Below the pieces are notes generated by a model. The model saw nothing but the letters and a program-made list of their open reading frames with translations, was not told where the DNA came from and did no database searches. A program made the position numbers and the translations under genes. From positions 266,094-330,093 of the forward strand of contig VWZL01000197.1 in NCBI GenBank assembly GCA_013396915.1: DNA of 64,000 nucleotides, given 5' to 3'. Position 1 is the stretch's first letter; each line of letters starts with the position of its first letter. Below are positions 12,976-26,196 of this stretch, in pieces. The stretch is from Stercorarius parasiticus. Its lineage: Eukaryota; Chordata; Aves; Charadriiformes; Stercorariidae.

Positions 12976-15900
12976 GAAAGTTGTGGTTTCCCCAGTTGTG
13001 TCACTTCACTCTGCAGGATAGAGTGTGTTTCATGTAGAACCTCGTCCCTTCACTACTGGAAAGTAAAAATTACTTTGAGAGTGGAGTTAGAAGCCGTGCC
13101 ATCAGTTGTTCACCTGATCAAAACCTAGTGGGCTCTTTAGTGGGAACCCCTAAGAGGCATCTTAGGAAATCCTTTTTCCCCCTAGTTTTAAAATTTATTA
13201 CTAGTTATCTTAAATACAAGCATTCATCTGACAGCAGGTACAAGTGAGATCCGTGGCTGTGTAAATAATGTAGATCTAGTTGACTTGGATGAGGTGCAAA
13301 TTGGGATCACACGTCTGCTGGGGTGGAGTGATTTACATTCTCTAGTTACAGCAGTTAATTGTGGTGGCCCTGATAAGACTTGTTTACTGCCGGATCAGTT
13401 TGTCCTAGCCCTGCTGAGCATCAGGACTTGGCGATTTAAGCGTCTATTACCTATTCTGCATACTATTTCACATAAACGGTTTAATGCAGAAGAAAATCAA
13501 AATGCCTTCTACTTTCTGCTTCAGGATTGTAGACCTGAAATTCCTCTTTCAAGTTCTTCTCTGTAGAGATACCCAGGGAGCAGAAGTGTTGAAGGATTAA
13601 GTCTTCTAAAAACACATGTTTTGAAAAACAATTTTTAACTATTGACACCTTTTTTGACCCTACTGAAGGGCTGTATCTGGCATTCAGCCCCTTTCACAGG
13701 GTTGTGCTGCTTATCGCCATGCCTGCATGTAGCGACCCTGCCTGTTACACAGGATTTGAACACTTTAAAGAAATGGCTGTGACCCTGATCGGTCCTTTTT
13801 AGGGCTGGGGAATAAAACCTAAGCTCTCTAAAGCTGGTCTCTAGAGGAGATTGCACAGATCACAGGGGCCATCCTTGCGAAGGCCCCGTTCTTGCCTGTT
13901 TGGCTGTCAAGAAGGGTGCTGGGAGGCTCCACGGAAAAGGCAACGCGTTCCCCAGCTTCTGTTACCTTTCTGGTGTAATTCCCACGGAGCAGAACGGGAG
14001 CAGTTCGTCTCTGCTCCCGACCCTTGACTGTGCTCTTCGTTCCAGCCTGCCAAGTTTCCACTCCTTTTGTAGGCACATGCTCGTGCATGGAAATGGGAGG
14101 GAAAGGGCAGGATCTGCGGGCAGCTGGAGCACCCTTCCTTCCCCGGAGGTTTCACGCTGCTCACACGTGTGAACAGAAGGATGAGGCCCCGTACTGCTGC
14201 CAGACGTGAATGTCCAAGCGGTGTGAGCCACCACCTGGCTGGGGGGATATGAGTCCATCTCCTTCCTGCTGTCCATAGTGTTTTTCTCTTCCATCTTCCT
14301 CGAGAGCTTGTGGCTGCCTCTGTGCTGTCTGGTGGGTGCAAATCAACTCCGAGAAAACAATACCTTAAAGTAAGTTGTCATTAAACACCATTACAGAAGG
14401 TGAAGGATGCTTCTAAACCATTCCTTCCATGAAAACAAATCTTTACTGAAGCTTTTAAACCCCTTCCATACATGGACTGTTCTGTAGCACGGCTGTACAG
14501 CATGGCTGGTACCCAGCAGGGGCAGATTGCTGTTTTTTTCCTAAATGGGCAGAAAAGGAACATCGTGGCATTTGGTTGCCTTTACTAACCCAGTCGTTCT
14601 GGGTGTTCGTACACACGCTTCTGACAACCCTGCTTGAGTATCCATTGATGCATCTAGGATGCAGCATGTCGCATCATGAAACTGCCTACAGAAAACTTTT
14701 GTGATAAAGTAACATCCTGTGATTATCTTTTCTTAAGTCTAAGCTAATTTTTGCTTTAAAGCATCACTGTCTAAATTGCATCTGTTCATCAGATTAAACA
14801 AAAGGAATCTAAGGTATAAATAAAATAAAGGATTGCCCTTTGCAATTCAGTGATTGCAAATGATTGCTTCTTAGAAGTAGAATAATGAATGTTTTGTAAT
14901 AACAACCTACAGAAGCACTCGGTGCTCTGCCCTCGCAGCTAATAAGAGCCGTGTGCCAGCCCAGCCTGGCCATCCTGCCCTCGCCGCTGCCTGGAACAAG
15001 GCAAAAGCGCCCTGGGAGCAGTGTGGAGTCTTGTCCCTATAGGAGTAACTTCAGTCTCCGAGTTTGTCCCCGAGACAACTACACAGAGGAATTTCAGCCT
15101 CACTGGCAGGAGGGGAGGGGTGAGGAATGAGCTCGATCACTCGAAAGAAAATTCAGCAAACTTCAAAATAGTGCATGTTGATTGCCAATATTTTGTATAG
15201 GTTGCAATATGCTAGTTAATGAATGTTAAATTAGTATGTCGATATTTCCATTCCCCAGCCTTTTAGGGAAGACAGCGTAGGGTAATTTAGCATGAATATA
15301 AAAAAAAACCTAAAACATTCAGGACATGTTTGTGCAGGGTTCAGTTTTCAAGGACAGCTTGATCTGGCCGGAAAGTTTCCAGTCCAAGTAGTGGCAGCTA
15401 AAAGATACCGTTGCTACCTTCGTGGGTCTGGAAAAGCGCAGGGCAGTTCTGCACGTGTTTCATGGCTTCTCTGTGTGCTCCCATGAATGGGAACATCAAA
15501 ACCTATTGACACTGTGATGAATTTTAGCCTGATTTTCTTGTTCTTATATGGAATCCTACAGTGTCAGGATTGCTAGGATTCTAGGGAAAGCAGAAGACAG
15601 TCTATAAATGGCCCATCTAGTGTGTATATGGAGGAAGGCTTAATGAAACCCATAGCATCTCAAGCGGGCCTAAATTTGGTCTGTGTGTTCATTTAATTTC
15701 CATTGGAACCGATTAGAGTTGAATTCATGTGTGTGAGAGCAGAGCCGCTGACGCTACAGGGTTTCTTGAATGCCGCGGGGTTGCTGTTGCTTTGTGGGTC
15801 AGTCTCTACCCTTTAGGACAGGTACACCTACTCTTTATTTGTATCCTCAGTTTTCCTAAAAGTGCTCATTGCAGCCCAAGATTTCACTTTAAGGGGTACA

Positions 15901-16059
15901 GTAAAAATGCAGAACAAAAGGGCAGTTACTCCTGTGAAGAATTTAAAGCTTAAATAAAGGTGAGACCATCAGTGGCTACAGGCGTGCGTCAGCTGTAAAG
16001 GGAAAAACATTGCCTGACTTTGTAGGCACCCGGTTTGTAATCCCCAGTGGTCCCAGTGG
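12976..16059. other. Non-coding stretch with a GC-richer segment
   Basis: 13830-14340 is GC-richer and holds several overlapping 60-144-codon frames on both strands. None resembles a known protein and they shadow each other, so none is called. 14700-14900 and 15180-15310 are AT-rich. No repeats are recognised. Confidence 0.5.
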
Positions 16060-16085
16060 GGTCACCCGCGTAGGGGAGGGTGACC
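16060..16085. repeat. Perfect 8-bp inverted repeat with nuclear-receptor-like half sites
   Basis: GGTCACCC at 16060-16067 is the exact reverse complement of GGGTGACC at 16078-16085, with a 10-base loop. The arms contain GGTCA and TGACC, the half site of many nuclear receptors. The spacing is larger than usual for a dimer site, so binding is only a possibility. Confidence 0.4.
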
Positions 16086-18679
16086 GAGTGCCCAAGTACG
16101 GCTTCACCGAGGCCTCAAGTTTTATTCTTTTCACATCTAATCCTCTTGACCCAATTGAATTCCTGGCGGTGATGAGAATCTCCCAGTATCGAGTCCATAT
16201 TAGAACTGGGTTTAATTTTTTAGATTAGTAGCAGAAGCTTCTGTGGTTTTACAGTGTAGAAGTAACCAGTCATTTCCCTAAAAAATGATGAATTTGAAAT
16301 CCATTAAAATGAGATATTTCTGTCTTGTGACAAGAGCTTGATAGCTTCTTGCATTTGTGTTTGGAAACATATTCTTTGAACTTTTGTGTAACATTCAGCC
16401 AGTATAAGGCAAACATTCTTCTCCAGTTGGTAATAGGCCGTCTGGTATCTGTAATTCAGTTATTTAGCTTTAAAATTAACTGTATATATTTGTAAGTTTT
16501 TAATTAAGATGTGTTTCTACTCGGAGCTTTTCAGAGCTTACTTAGATGAGCATCAAGCACTACATAGTTTTGGTCTTTACTTTCTGCCTATTAGCTGCTC
16601 CTTCTCTGCTTATAAATTTCTGATGACAGACATAAACATTTACCTCCGTAGGCATTACTTAACTCTGAGATCACTTTGTTCTATAAATACAAATAAATAA
16701 AAACCCCTTTAATGGGTGGAGGGGAGGCCAGCAGTGAAGTGGTTAAAGGTTTTTTGCCGGCAGACTGGCCAGCAGGAGCTGGCGGTGTGGAGTAAGGGGG
16801 ACGCCAGCCTGTCTCTAAACTTTTTGGCCCTCCCTGAGTGCAGAGATGAAGGAAGAGCCCTCTATAAATCACTGGAGATTAGAGACCCTGTTCTTGCCGA
16901 CTCTGCAGGGTTGCACTGCTTAATGTCAAAGCCTCACGTATTACTTTAACAGCACTCCTTTTCTTTATTAAATCCACTTTGAAATAAAAAAATGATGATC
17001 TTTCCAGTGAGGGGGAGAAGGCCTAAAAGGATTTAGAAAGTATCTGTTATGTTACATTACGGAGACTAATAACTGTACAGGGAGTAGGTAACATTTTTGC
17101 ACCATTTCAGAAAGTAAAATGAATAGACTTTACAGAGTTTTCCTCCTTCAAAATATTTATTGCTGTTGATTTTGACTAACTTTTGTGGGCTCCTTAGTAA
17201 AGGTGGACTGAGCGTGAACGCTGGCAGGGATTTCCTTCCAGGTTTGCAAAATTAAATTTGCATTTCCATTTTTGCACGTTCTGCGGCATCTGGTTTTAGA
17301 TTAATTTTTTTTAACTTTGGATTTATTCTGGCTGAATTTTATTCTGCCTTTATCACCATCTGAGTATGATGAAGACATATTTTAAACAGCTGTATCTGTG
17401 TCAAATGTCAGCTTTTGCTCGTAGCCTCGCTGTCTTGAGGACATACGGAGGCTTCTAGGCACTGCATATTTATCTACTGTTATGACCTGATTTTCTTCTG
17501 ATTTGTAAAGTCACGTTAAGCAGGATATTATGATTTTTTAATGTGCAAAGTTAATGTGAATATTTATATGTAAAATACTGTCATTTTTCCACATGTATTT
17601 GGTTACCTCATTTAATACATTGCGTCCCAGCTAACAAATATTTGAAGCCAAAGGAATCGCACGTATGTATTTTTTCTGCACGTAAGTGTTTCAGATCCTC
17701 CAGGTCATTTAGTATCCATTAGGACGCTAAAGCTTCTTACTGTTTTCTCATTAATAGTCAAGCCTGTTACCACGACAAAAACAATTTCTGAGAGATGGGA
17801 TTCTTTGAGAAACATCCCTGATGAAAGTCCGGGAAATCCTAACCACAAATGTTGTCAAGTTAGATTTCAGCAAAGCATTTCTTTTTAACTGCGCAGCATT
17901 ATGCCCCAGGAATGTAGTTTTTCTTTTAGTCTCGTGACTTTAAACACAACATTGGCATGAAACCCATTAAGAATAACAGATTTATAAGCTTTTGTTGATG
18001 GATTCTGTTCAAATGCAGTAGAATGGAAGGTGAAAATATTTTTAGTCTTTAAACGTATTAAAAATAAACTGTGATTATTTCAACTCTGTACATTTGAAGT
18101 CATTTGCTTCTTTGCAACCGTACTCGGAGTGTTTTTCTACCCGTTCACAGTTCATTTATGGTACAGTTTTGAAGTTTGGAAATAGTTCACACCTATAAAA
18201 TGTGGTTTTGCATTTGCCAGGGAAAATGAATATTGTTTTGCAATGTATCTTATCCAAAAGTTGACAAGTAACAGCTTTTTTGCTAGTTTATTCTGACAAA
18301 CAGCTTGAAGGTATCACCTTTGTAGGCGGCTGCTGCAATGAATTGCAGATATTCATTTATAGCTGTTTGTACTCTGTGTGTTCTTTCATGTGTTCAGGAC
18401 TATTGCCCAGTTCGAAAGTATGAGCTCTTAAAATAACTAGAAATGGGGGTGGGGTCACGATATTGTATAAACACGGCAAATTTCTGGGACTGGATATACG
18501 CGTATTTAAAATACAGCCTCAGCGATTAACGTTTCACAAGTGTACTTTTTAGCCGAGGAAGGAGCGGAGCAGGAGGTTATCATAAGACCGTGAGCAGTGG
18601 TCCTGAAGCCGACTTTCAGACCAGCAGTTAGTGTTTTATTAGGAGAGAACAACTCTATAAAAGGAACAGGAGATTCAAT
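16086..18679. other. AT-rich non-coding block
   Basis: From about 17030 to 18480 the sequence is AT-rich, without repeats or long frames, and has many homeobox-like TAAT and ATTA cores. It has the texture of a conserved non-coding block, but conservation cannot be judged without an alignment. Confidence 0.3.
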
Positions 18680-21600
18680 CATAATATAGTGGGGTGACAT
18701 GAAGGCAGCTGACAGCATGGCTTCAAAACCCATTTAAGATCCAAGAAAAGTTGCCACAAGTAATGTGCTGCAGCTGGGGAGATCGTTTTGGAAAAAGCAG
18801 AACCTGCCATAGCCCTGCGGATTTGTGTTCTGGAGCAGACCCGTCGCCTCGCACGGAAAGGCTGGGCCGGGCGCTCCTTACCACCCACAGGCAAAACTGG
18901 GAAAGAGCGCTCGCCGTGTGCGTTTTGTGTGTTTTTCCTTCTCTTTTCTGAAAGTGGTTTGGGGAGAAGTGGGAAGCGATGACCGGTTTGGTGGTTCGGG
19001 TTGGAAAGAGAGCGAATAAACCGTTTGCTATGAAGTGCCGGAGCGTGTACTTCTGGAGGGTGTTTGCTGGTGTAAGCAAATGCTTCCAAGAAAGGCCATT
19101 TTGAAATGGGAAAGTGCTCCAATTAGGGAGTTTTTAACAATACATGAAGAAGTGAAATGCAATTTAAAAGAAAAAAAAATCCTATTTTCTTTCCCTTAAT
19201 TCTTTCTGATGTCTGGCAGTTCAATAAGTCCCCATTCTTTACGTGAAACAGCAGTCGGCTTTGCTTGATGGAATATCAACTCTACTTCAGCGTTGCTGAC
19301 TACGGCCTTCTGCTCCCTTCCTTTGATATCTACGACTGTGAGCCAAGTCCTGAGAGGTGCAAAGCACTTATAAATCCAAGGCAGAGACTGGAATATTTAA
19401 AAATTGTAAACTTTGGTGTGCCAAAGCCGGTTTGGTTTGTGACTGCTGAAACCCAAGTAATTGGTGAATTGGAATCATTTGGAAATGGGATACCGTAGTG
19501 TGTCTGGCTTAAAAATGTATTTTTAAAAGCCTTGCTGCTTCGTTAGTTGAGATAGACTGTTAAATTTGCAGTCTTTAAACAAATTTGGGAGCAACTTTAT
19601 GCTTGTTCTCATGTAAGGAAAGCAGTTGGCAGTCTGTATACATAGCTTTAATTGGGAAGGGATTGACAGCTGCCTGGATGGACTTTCAAAGGTCATCAGT
19701 ATCAGCCAGGCTGGTGGCACTATGTCGGGAAGAGATTGGCCAAATCTCTACTCATCTGTGATCAAAATTGAAGTTAACTTGTATTTTGGCTGAAAGTAGT
19801 GTGTCATTTATGGAAGAAAAGGTCGTCTTCTCCCTGGTAGAAGGTAATGCTAATTTGGGAATAACCAACATTTTTTTCAGTTCTGCTTACAAAGGTTGCT
19901 CTCATATAAAAAACAGACTGCATGGAAAGGGGCTCAAAGAGGAGAAGCATGATTAAAACAAGTATCCCTGGTTTTTCTGAATAATTACAAGGAATTTCCA
20001 CGTGTTCTCTTCTAAAAGGACAACAGAAACACCGTGTAACAGAAATTTCAGAATTAACATGTAGGTTTGCATTGCTTTGCAACAGGGGGAAGAAGTCGCT
20101 GGTGCTGTAAAAATCCCTCAGACAAGCAAATCTTTCATTTTTAATTTATCTGTACTAGAAGCAGAATCAAAATAGTTACAGTAAGTGTTTGGAATTCCTT
20201 TTTTTATTAAAAAATTCCATGCCGATTGTATTTTTTGAAAAAAAACAGGAGTATAGGTGGAATTAGGAAATCCAGGCTAGCACTGTCAGCCTCAGCATTG
20301 CATTAAATTGACTTTAAAATGGGCACCTGGTGACACTGACACGGATACGTGGAAAACGAGCTGTGGCGCGGGGAAAGGTATCATCCTTCTTTCTGAAGCT
20401 TCCTGCTGTCTGTGCCACCTTCGAAACGCTCTGCCGGTAATTTTGCATGGCTTGGTCCTTTTGAACACAGAGTACAAATTGCAAGGATGACTTGATGGAA
20501 AAACATACTCTTCTGTGCTCATGCTCCTTCTGCCACTTGATTTCTTGGTTTTCCTTCTTTTTAAAATTCCTTAGTCTCTCTTTGGTGCTGCATCCCATGC
20601 AAAAAGAAATTGAACAGGAATGACCGATTTAAGAAGCCATTTTTTGCGTGCGTGGAAGGTTGGGGAGTTATTTGCCATCGTTGTCTCCCCCCCATATTTA
20701 TGACTGGCAAGGGTAACGTCACATACAACGTGCTACTTTGGCTGCTGGGGAATGCAACACTGCAGGGAGGTTGGGGTTATTAGCAAAGCAAGTATCTATC
20801 ATCCTGAAAGCAAGATGGCTTAAAGATTATGTACTAATTTCACACGTACTATAGCATAGCATTACTGGTGCACAAAATGATGGAGAATAAGCTCAACACT
20901 CATTTGCCCATAAACCTTCAGGGGGGTAATGTCCTAAAAAGCCACTGAAATTAGATATCTGGAAAATGAACTCATTTTTAAGTGGGTCACAACATCTGTG
21001 ATTATCTTGTTGGGATTACTAGCGTGATCGTGCTGTGGTATCATCCACAGCTTCCTGCAGACTTCGCCCCTCTGTGCCGAGGTTGGCAGCGACTGTGTGC
21101 AAATGGTCTGTGGCTTGACAAGCACTGGTGGGTCTGGCCGGTACATACACAGCTTGCCTTCGTGGGTGGGTGGAAGAAGTATGTCAGGATGGTCTAGAAA
21201 TGCTGGATACGTCCTCCCTGGTTTAAAAAACACCAACGTTGATTTTAAATTAGGGATTAATTCTGACCCGTTTTCTTCCACCTACTAAAATAATACCACG
21301 CTGTTCTATGGTTTTGTCTTCCTGCTTTCGAGAAGATGATTTAGATATTCCCAAGGCTTGAAAATGATTTTGAAAATGGCAGGAAATTTATTTTATAAAG
21401 CACATGGAGCTTTGAGTCAAACTGTGTAGTGGACGTGGGACCTTTCTTCTCTTCCCATGACCAGAAGTCCCGCTGAAGTGGGATCCGGTATATTTGGGTA
21501 GGGAATAGAGTATTTTTTCTGAGCAATGTGGGTAACAGGCCTAGTTGCAAAGTTTAACACAAACTCGTAATCAAAAGCCCCCCAGATAACCACGTTCACA

Positions 21601-24600
21601 TTTCTTTGGAAGGCTTAATGTTGTCAGTCCACTTCATGGTGACAACATACATTTATGATTTTTGCAGTGTTGTAACGTAGCACTATCTTGCTCTTTCAAA
21701 CAGGAGGCAGTTACCTTTATTCACCTCTCTCTCTCAGCAGGGTTTCTCCTGCACATATTGGCAAGGCTTCCAAGCCTTCACTGGCAAGCGCTGTCACTTT
21801 GGAGATCCACAAGTGGGTTGCTCTGTAGCTAGATCCAGGCTTTTTTCTTTTATTGAGGTATCTTGATTTGCCAGTCAAAGGACATGCTCTTTTTAGGTCA
21901 TTTGGATCCTTCTTTCACCCCGCCATCAGAGCTGTGTCTTATTCCTCCTCTCGAAATCCCTTCGTGAATATGTCTTTGGGGCAAACTACAAAGGATTTTA
22001 GCCTCTTAGCGGTTCTTCCTACACAGCCTTCTAAAAATGGTGCCTCGCTCTGGTCCTCGAGGCACTTTAGGTTATACATGTGGTGACTTAATCCTTGGAA
22101 GATGTGGGAATCCTCAAAACTATGTGCTGGGATTTGGGGTGGAATCTCAATTTCCTTCCTCTCAGATAGAGCACCATGAGAAAAGGCCGTGGTGTTTGCA
22201 GGAGCCATCTGTTAGAAACAAGCCGTGATAACCGGGGCCCAGAGCAACCAACGCACCCCCCGGCCAACCTCCCGACTTCTGAGCAAAGAGCTGGAGTTTG
22301 CTCTCTTTTCCCTTGCCTCTGCCAGGAGATGAGGCGGGATAGGGGAGAGGTTAGTCTTGACTCCAGAAGCCTGTGAAATTGGTATTTTTAACTCCCTAAT
22401 GGTAACAGCGGTTTTATGACAAAGAATCCTCTTTGCTGAGGCAACCTGTGGAAAAGCCCATGCTCCCAGAATGATAATCTTGAAAGGATTTAGAAATACA
22501 ATTGACTGAAACTTGAAAAATGTGAAACACTCACTTAGAGGGAAAAAAAAAAAAAGCCGCCTTCTGTTAGTCTAGTTCTGTAGAAAGAAAAAAAAAAAGG
22601 GACAAAAGCCAAAAAACGGAGATCACACATTCCTCTTCTGCTTAACGCTTTGAGCGGAGGTTGGCCTCCCGTTGCTGCAGCCCTCAGCCCCTCGTTGGGG
22701 CAGCAGGCAAATCGTGACAATTTGGGAAAATCAGCCCTGGTTTTGACCAGGTTGTTTTTCTCAGCAGCAGCGGTTGGGGTCATGGGCTCCCAAAGGTTAT
22801 TTCCTGCCGCACAGTCAACCGGCCAAACAACATTGTTCTTGGGGAGTGCCAACTCCAAACAGCATTATGCCCCCAAGCAATTGTTTACCTAACACAGTTT
22901 TTGCTTTATTTTTCTTCTCATGCTACTTTGTTTCTGCTCAGGCTCTCACAAAAGGTGAAATAGGAAATGGTAAAATACAAAGAAGTAGAGGACAAAGCAG
23001 CAGAAAGGAAAGATTGATGCTGGTTCAAACTTGGGGGAAAGTGTGATGTATGCAAGGGTCTCTGAAACCTGAAAAGGTGCCGTTTTCATCTATTTCAGCT
23101 TTGAATATGATCAGCTTATATGTGCTTAACTATTTTCATGCCTAAAACACAATACAGGAAGCTGCAGAGAACTGAAGTACATCGTGAGATTTATGAAGGA
23201 ATGATCTGAAGAGCTTTCATATGCAGTTTATAAATGTCATCCGTAACTAAATACACAGTGGACTTGCACGGTACCCCAGAAGGAGAGAGGTCTTGTCATG
23301 AAGCATGACAAAGCAATTATTGATCTCACCGAAAGGGAAAGCAGTGCTAAAAAAGCACCGGGGACAACTGAGAGAAGGATGGAACGTGACAAGGAGATGG
23401 AAGGAGAGGCCAAGGACAGGTTACCAGAGAAGCGGGCCCAAGTCCAAATACTCCAGATGCAAAATCCCTCAGTTTTGGTAAACTTGGATTAGCATTTAAG
23501 AACAAACAGAAGAACACAGCTGGCCGCCTAGCTCTATCATTGATTAAACAATATCTGAAAGTCTTTGAAGTCCGGAGAAGTTTGGGGAGCTCAGTCTTGC
23601 AGTTTATCTGGAAGGGTTGAAGTATTCCTTCCTGGTTTTCTGTTTTAGCACCTCCACAAAGGGTCTTTCTAATGAGCTAAATATATAGAAAGCTGTAGGG
23701 AGAAACTTGGGATTCGTGCGTGGAAAAGATCTATTTAGAGAAACCCTGGAGTAATTGTACTCGAGGCAGTTTTTAGATGCTGTCTCCAGAGACGCCTGTC
23801 CTGCGCGGCTCCCAGCTCCCCCGTTCAGTGCACAGCTTTCCTGTTGGCATCGCTTTAGTCTTCCCACTCAGGATGTTACGAGAGATAATTTCTTCTGACT
23901 AGAAAATTACCTTTCCAAGCCTGATTTGTATATAAACACAGGGTTTTTTCAATACTGGGGGGAGGGAGTGGGACATAAAACTTGGATTTTTAGGCTCTTA
24001 TTGGTGTGTGTAATTAAAAATTTACAGATGTGGGGGAAGAAATGAGATCTAGAGGTCAGAAGTCAGAAGTGGGATGCAGAAGAGCTTTGTTTGTATTATT
24101 CTACTATTTCTCATGAATTCACTCTTCCCTCTTGTAAACTGAGAATAAGACTATTTCCCTAAAGTGTTTAAAATGACCACAAGGGAGGCAGTAAGTGTCA
24201 GCTGTTACTTGTAACTGGAAAAAATCGTGGGTGTTAATGAATGCCCAAAGGCCAGGATCCATCCCATATGGCTTTCAGCACCTGAGGAAAGGTGCTTGAA
24301 TTGATCTCATCTTCTCCACTGATTTTTTTAAGAAACTCATAGGAATGATGTCCGTAACTTGGTCACCAATGGTGTGCATGGAGCAAGGCAGGATGAGTCG
24401 GAGCCATGGTTACTGCGATATCATTGTGCTTAAGTTTCCATCTGGTTTTGCGCTTTGAGCTTTCTCCCTGGCATGGGTTGGTTGGTCTACAGCCAGACTG
24501 AGGAAGTCTTCATCTAATCAGATCTGTTGCTCTCTTGATTCCATATAGCCAACAAATAGAAACATTAGCGTTGCAAATGGTTAATTTCAAGGATGAGAAT

Positions 24601-25330
24601 TGTACTATTTTCATCTGGATTTCTCAAGCATTTTGTTCCATTCACCATCATCCTCAAACCCTGAGGAGATGGCAGTGAGTCTCCTGGCCTGTAGTTATGT
24701 TTTACGTACTAGCGATCTTTCTTTTCTTTGTGATAAACTATCACTGAATCATCCCATTTGAAGACTGATTTATAATCTCTCAGAAAGAGCTCTTTTTGCC
24801 AGGATTGCAAATTTTAGCCCATTCCTGAGAGGTGTTTTGAATGCCCTTAAGACTTTCTCTTAGTGATTATAGTCTTCCTTTAATTCCCCATTATTACTCT
24901 CTGTGCATTAGCTTACATACAGTAGATTTTGTGACTGTCACAATCTAATATGTTCGTCTGTGCGGTCTCTGCCATGAGGTGACCAGATAGAGAAGCATTA
25001 TACTGCCATTGGAAAGTTTTGGCATTGATGTGATGGAGTGATTGAAAGGCCCAATCTCGGATGAGCTGTATCCGTAGGAAGTGGGAGTTTGGCTTGGCAC
25101 TGGGAGCAGGAGTGGGAAAATCACATAGGACGGTTTCTGACTCTGCGTCACCTCGAAGCAGCCGGTTCTCTCTAGGTAGCAGAGCCGTGCTGGTATAAAT
25201 TACACTTTTACTAACTGGCTTCAGAGCCAAATCAAAAGGCCTTTATGTAAATAATGAGAGTTTTGCTGGAGTAAAATCTCTGGGTTTTCAGTGACAAGCG
25301 TGAGCTTTGCTGGCTCTGTTGTGCTTCAGA
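18680..25330. other. Non-coding stretch, nothing specific seen
   Basis: 18780-19020 is a CpG-richer patch with overlapping frames on both strands (147 codons on the minus strand) that look compositional. 22190-22360 and 22630-22860 are also GC-richer. Poly-A runs occur near 22540 and 22590. No splice-bounded exon and no repeat family is recognised. Confidence 0.45.
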
Positions 25331-25396
25331 GAGTGAAATCCTGGCTGTAGTGAAGTCGCTGGCAAACCCATCGCTGGCTTCAGTGGAGACAGGACT
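25331..25396 (+). repeat. Ancient repeat relic, GTGAAATCCTGG phrase
   Basis: GAGTGAAATCCTGGCTGTAG, then TGAAGTCGCTGGCAAACCC, then GGCTTCAGTGGAGACAGGA follow in order the repeat phrase GGTGAAATCCTGGCCCCATTGAAGTCAATGGCAAAACTCCCATTG that I recall from amniote genomes. A second, clearer copy lies at 58778-58855. Confidence 0.55.
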
Positions 25397-26021
25397 CCCT
25401 CCTCTGATTGAATGATACAGGGCCATGTTGAGCATTTGGTCTGGGATCTTAAGTATAAGTTCAAAAATGTTTAACTCCTTATTTAAAAAGGTTTTGTTTG
25501 TTTTCTTATCTGTTGTTAGCAGTAGATGTTTCTTTTTTAGACAAGTTTATGGTGGCATGTAATTCCAGTGTCTGCCACCTTCTTCCAGTTTTCTGCTGTT
25601 TTCTGCTTTTGGTTACAACTCAGTAAAGATCAACAACTTTGGGCTTAAATATTGGGGAGTTACGTTTCAGAGAATTGTAACAGCTTTAGAAATATGAATA
25701 TCTTATTGCCTTGAAGGAGATGCTCCCTACACTACAGCATTAGCTAAATACCTTTATTCACCATTTGTTTGAAATGCTTTAAAAATTTCCAGTGTTCCAC
25801 TGGTAAACATTTCCTTGCTTTTTCACGTGCTTGTGTGCGTCGGACAAGAATTATGGAAGGAACTTGATAACATTGCTAGATTGAACATAGATGTTTGAAT
25901 TATGAACTGCTGCCTTTCTCAGAGGAGTGACTGGCTGCTGAAGGGTGGTTTTTTGGGGTAGAGTACCCTCCTTGCGGGTGAGCTCTGCTTCCCTCTTGCA
26001 GGACCCTCCACGGGAGCCCAG
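25397..26021. other. Non-coding stretch
   Basis: AT-rich sequence with no recognised feature. Confidence 0.5.
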
Positions 26022-26065
26022 GCTGGATTACAGCTCGCTGGATTACAGTTTGCTGGATGAGCTGG
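26022..26065 (+). repeat. 15-bp tandem repeat, about three copies
   Basis: GCTGGATTACAGCTC (26022-26036) is followed by GCTGGATTACAGTTT (26037-26051) and the partial, diverged GCTGGATGAGCTGG (26052-26065). It directly abuts the MIR-like relic and may have arisen by slippage in its head region. Confidence 0.8.
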
Positions 26066-26196
26066 GGCAAGTCGCTTCCCTCCTGCTGCCTCGGTTTCCC
26101 TCTCTTCAAAATGAGGTGTGACTCTCTTTCTTAAGAGCTTTGGGATCTATGCATAAAAGCTGCTATGCAGCCCTTGGAAATTATCGTTATCATCAA
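26055..26196 (+). repeat. MIR/CORE-SINE-like relic
   Basis: Motifs appear in the family's order: GGGGCAAGTCGCTTCCCTC (family GGGCAAGTCACTT), GCCTCGGTTTCCCTC (GCCTCAGTTTCCCC), CAAAATGAGG (TAAAATGGGG), GAGCTTTGGGATCTATG (GTGCTTTGAGATCTATGG), AAAGCTGCTATG (AAAAGTGCTATATAAG) and ATTATCGTTATCATC (the ATTATTATT tail). This is the 3' half of an amniote MIR-type element, and the pol III head is not clear. It has no coding capacity. Confidence 0.65.

Noticed and set aside
18679..19122. 147-codon minus frame with plus-strand shadows
   Set aside because: Follows a CpG-richer patch, with all frames open to similar length, so it is compositional.
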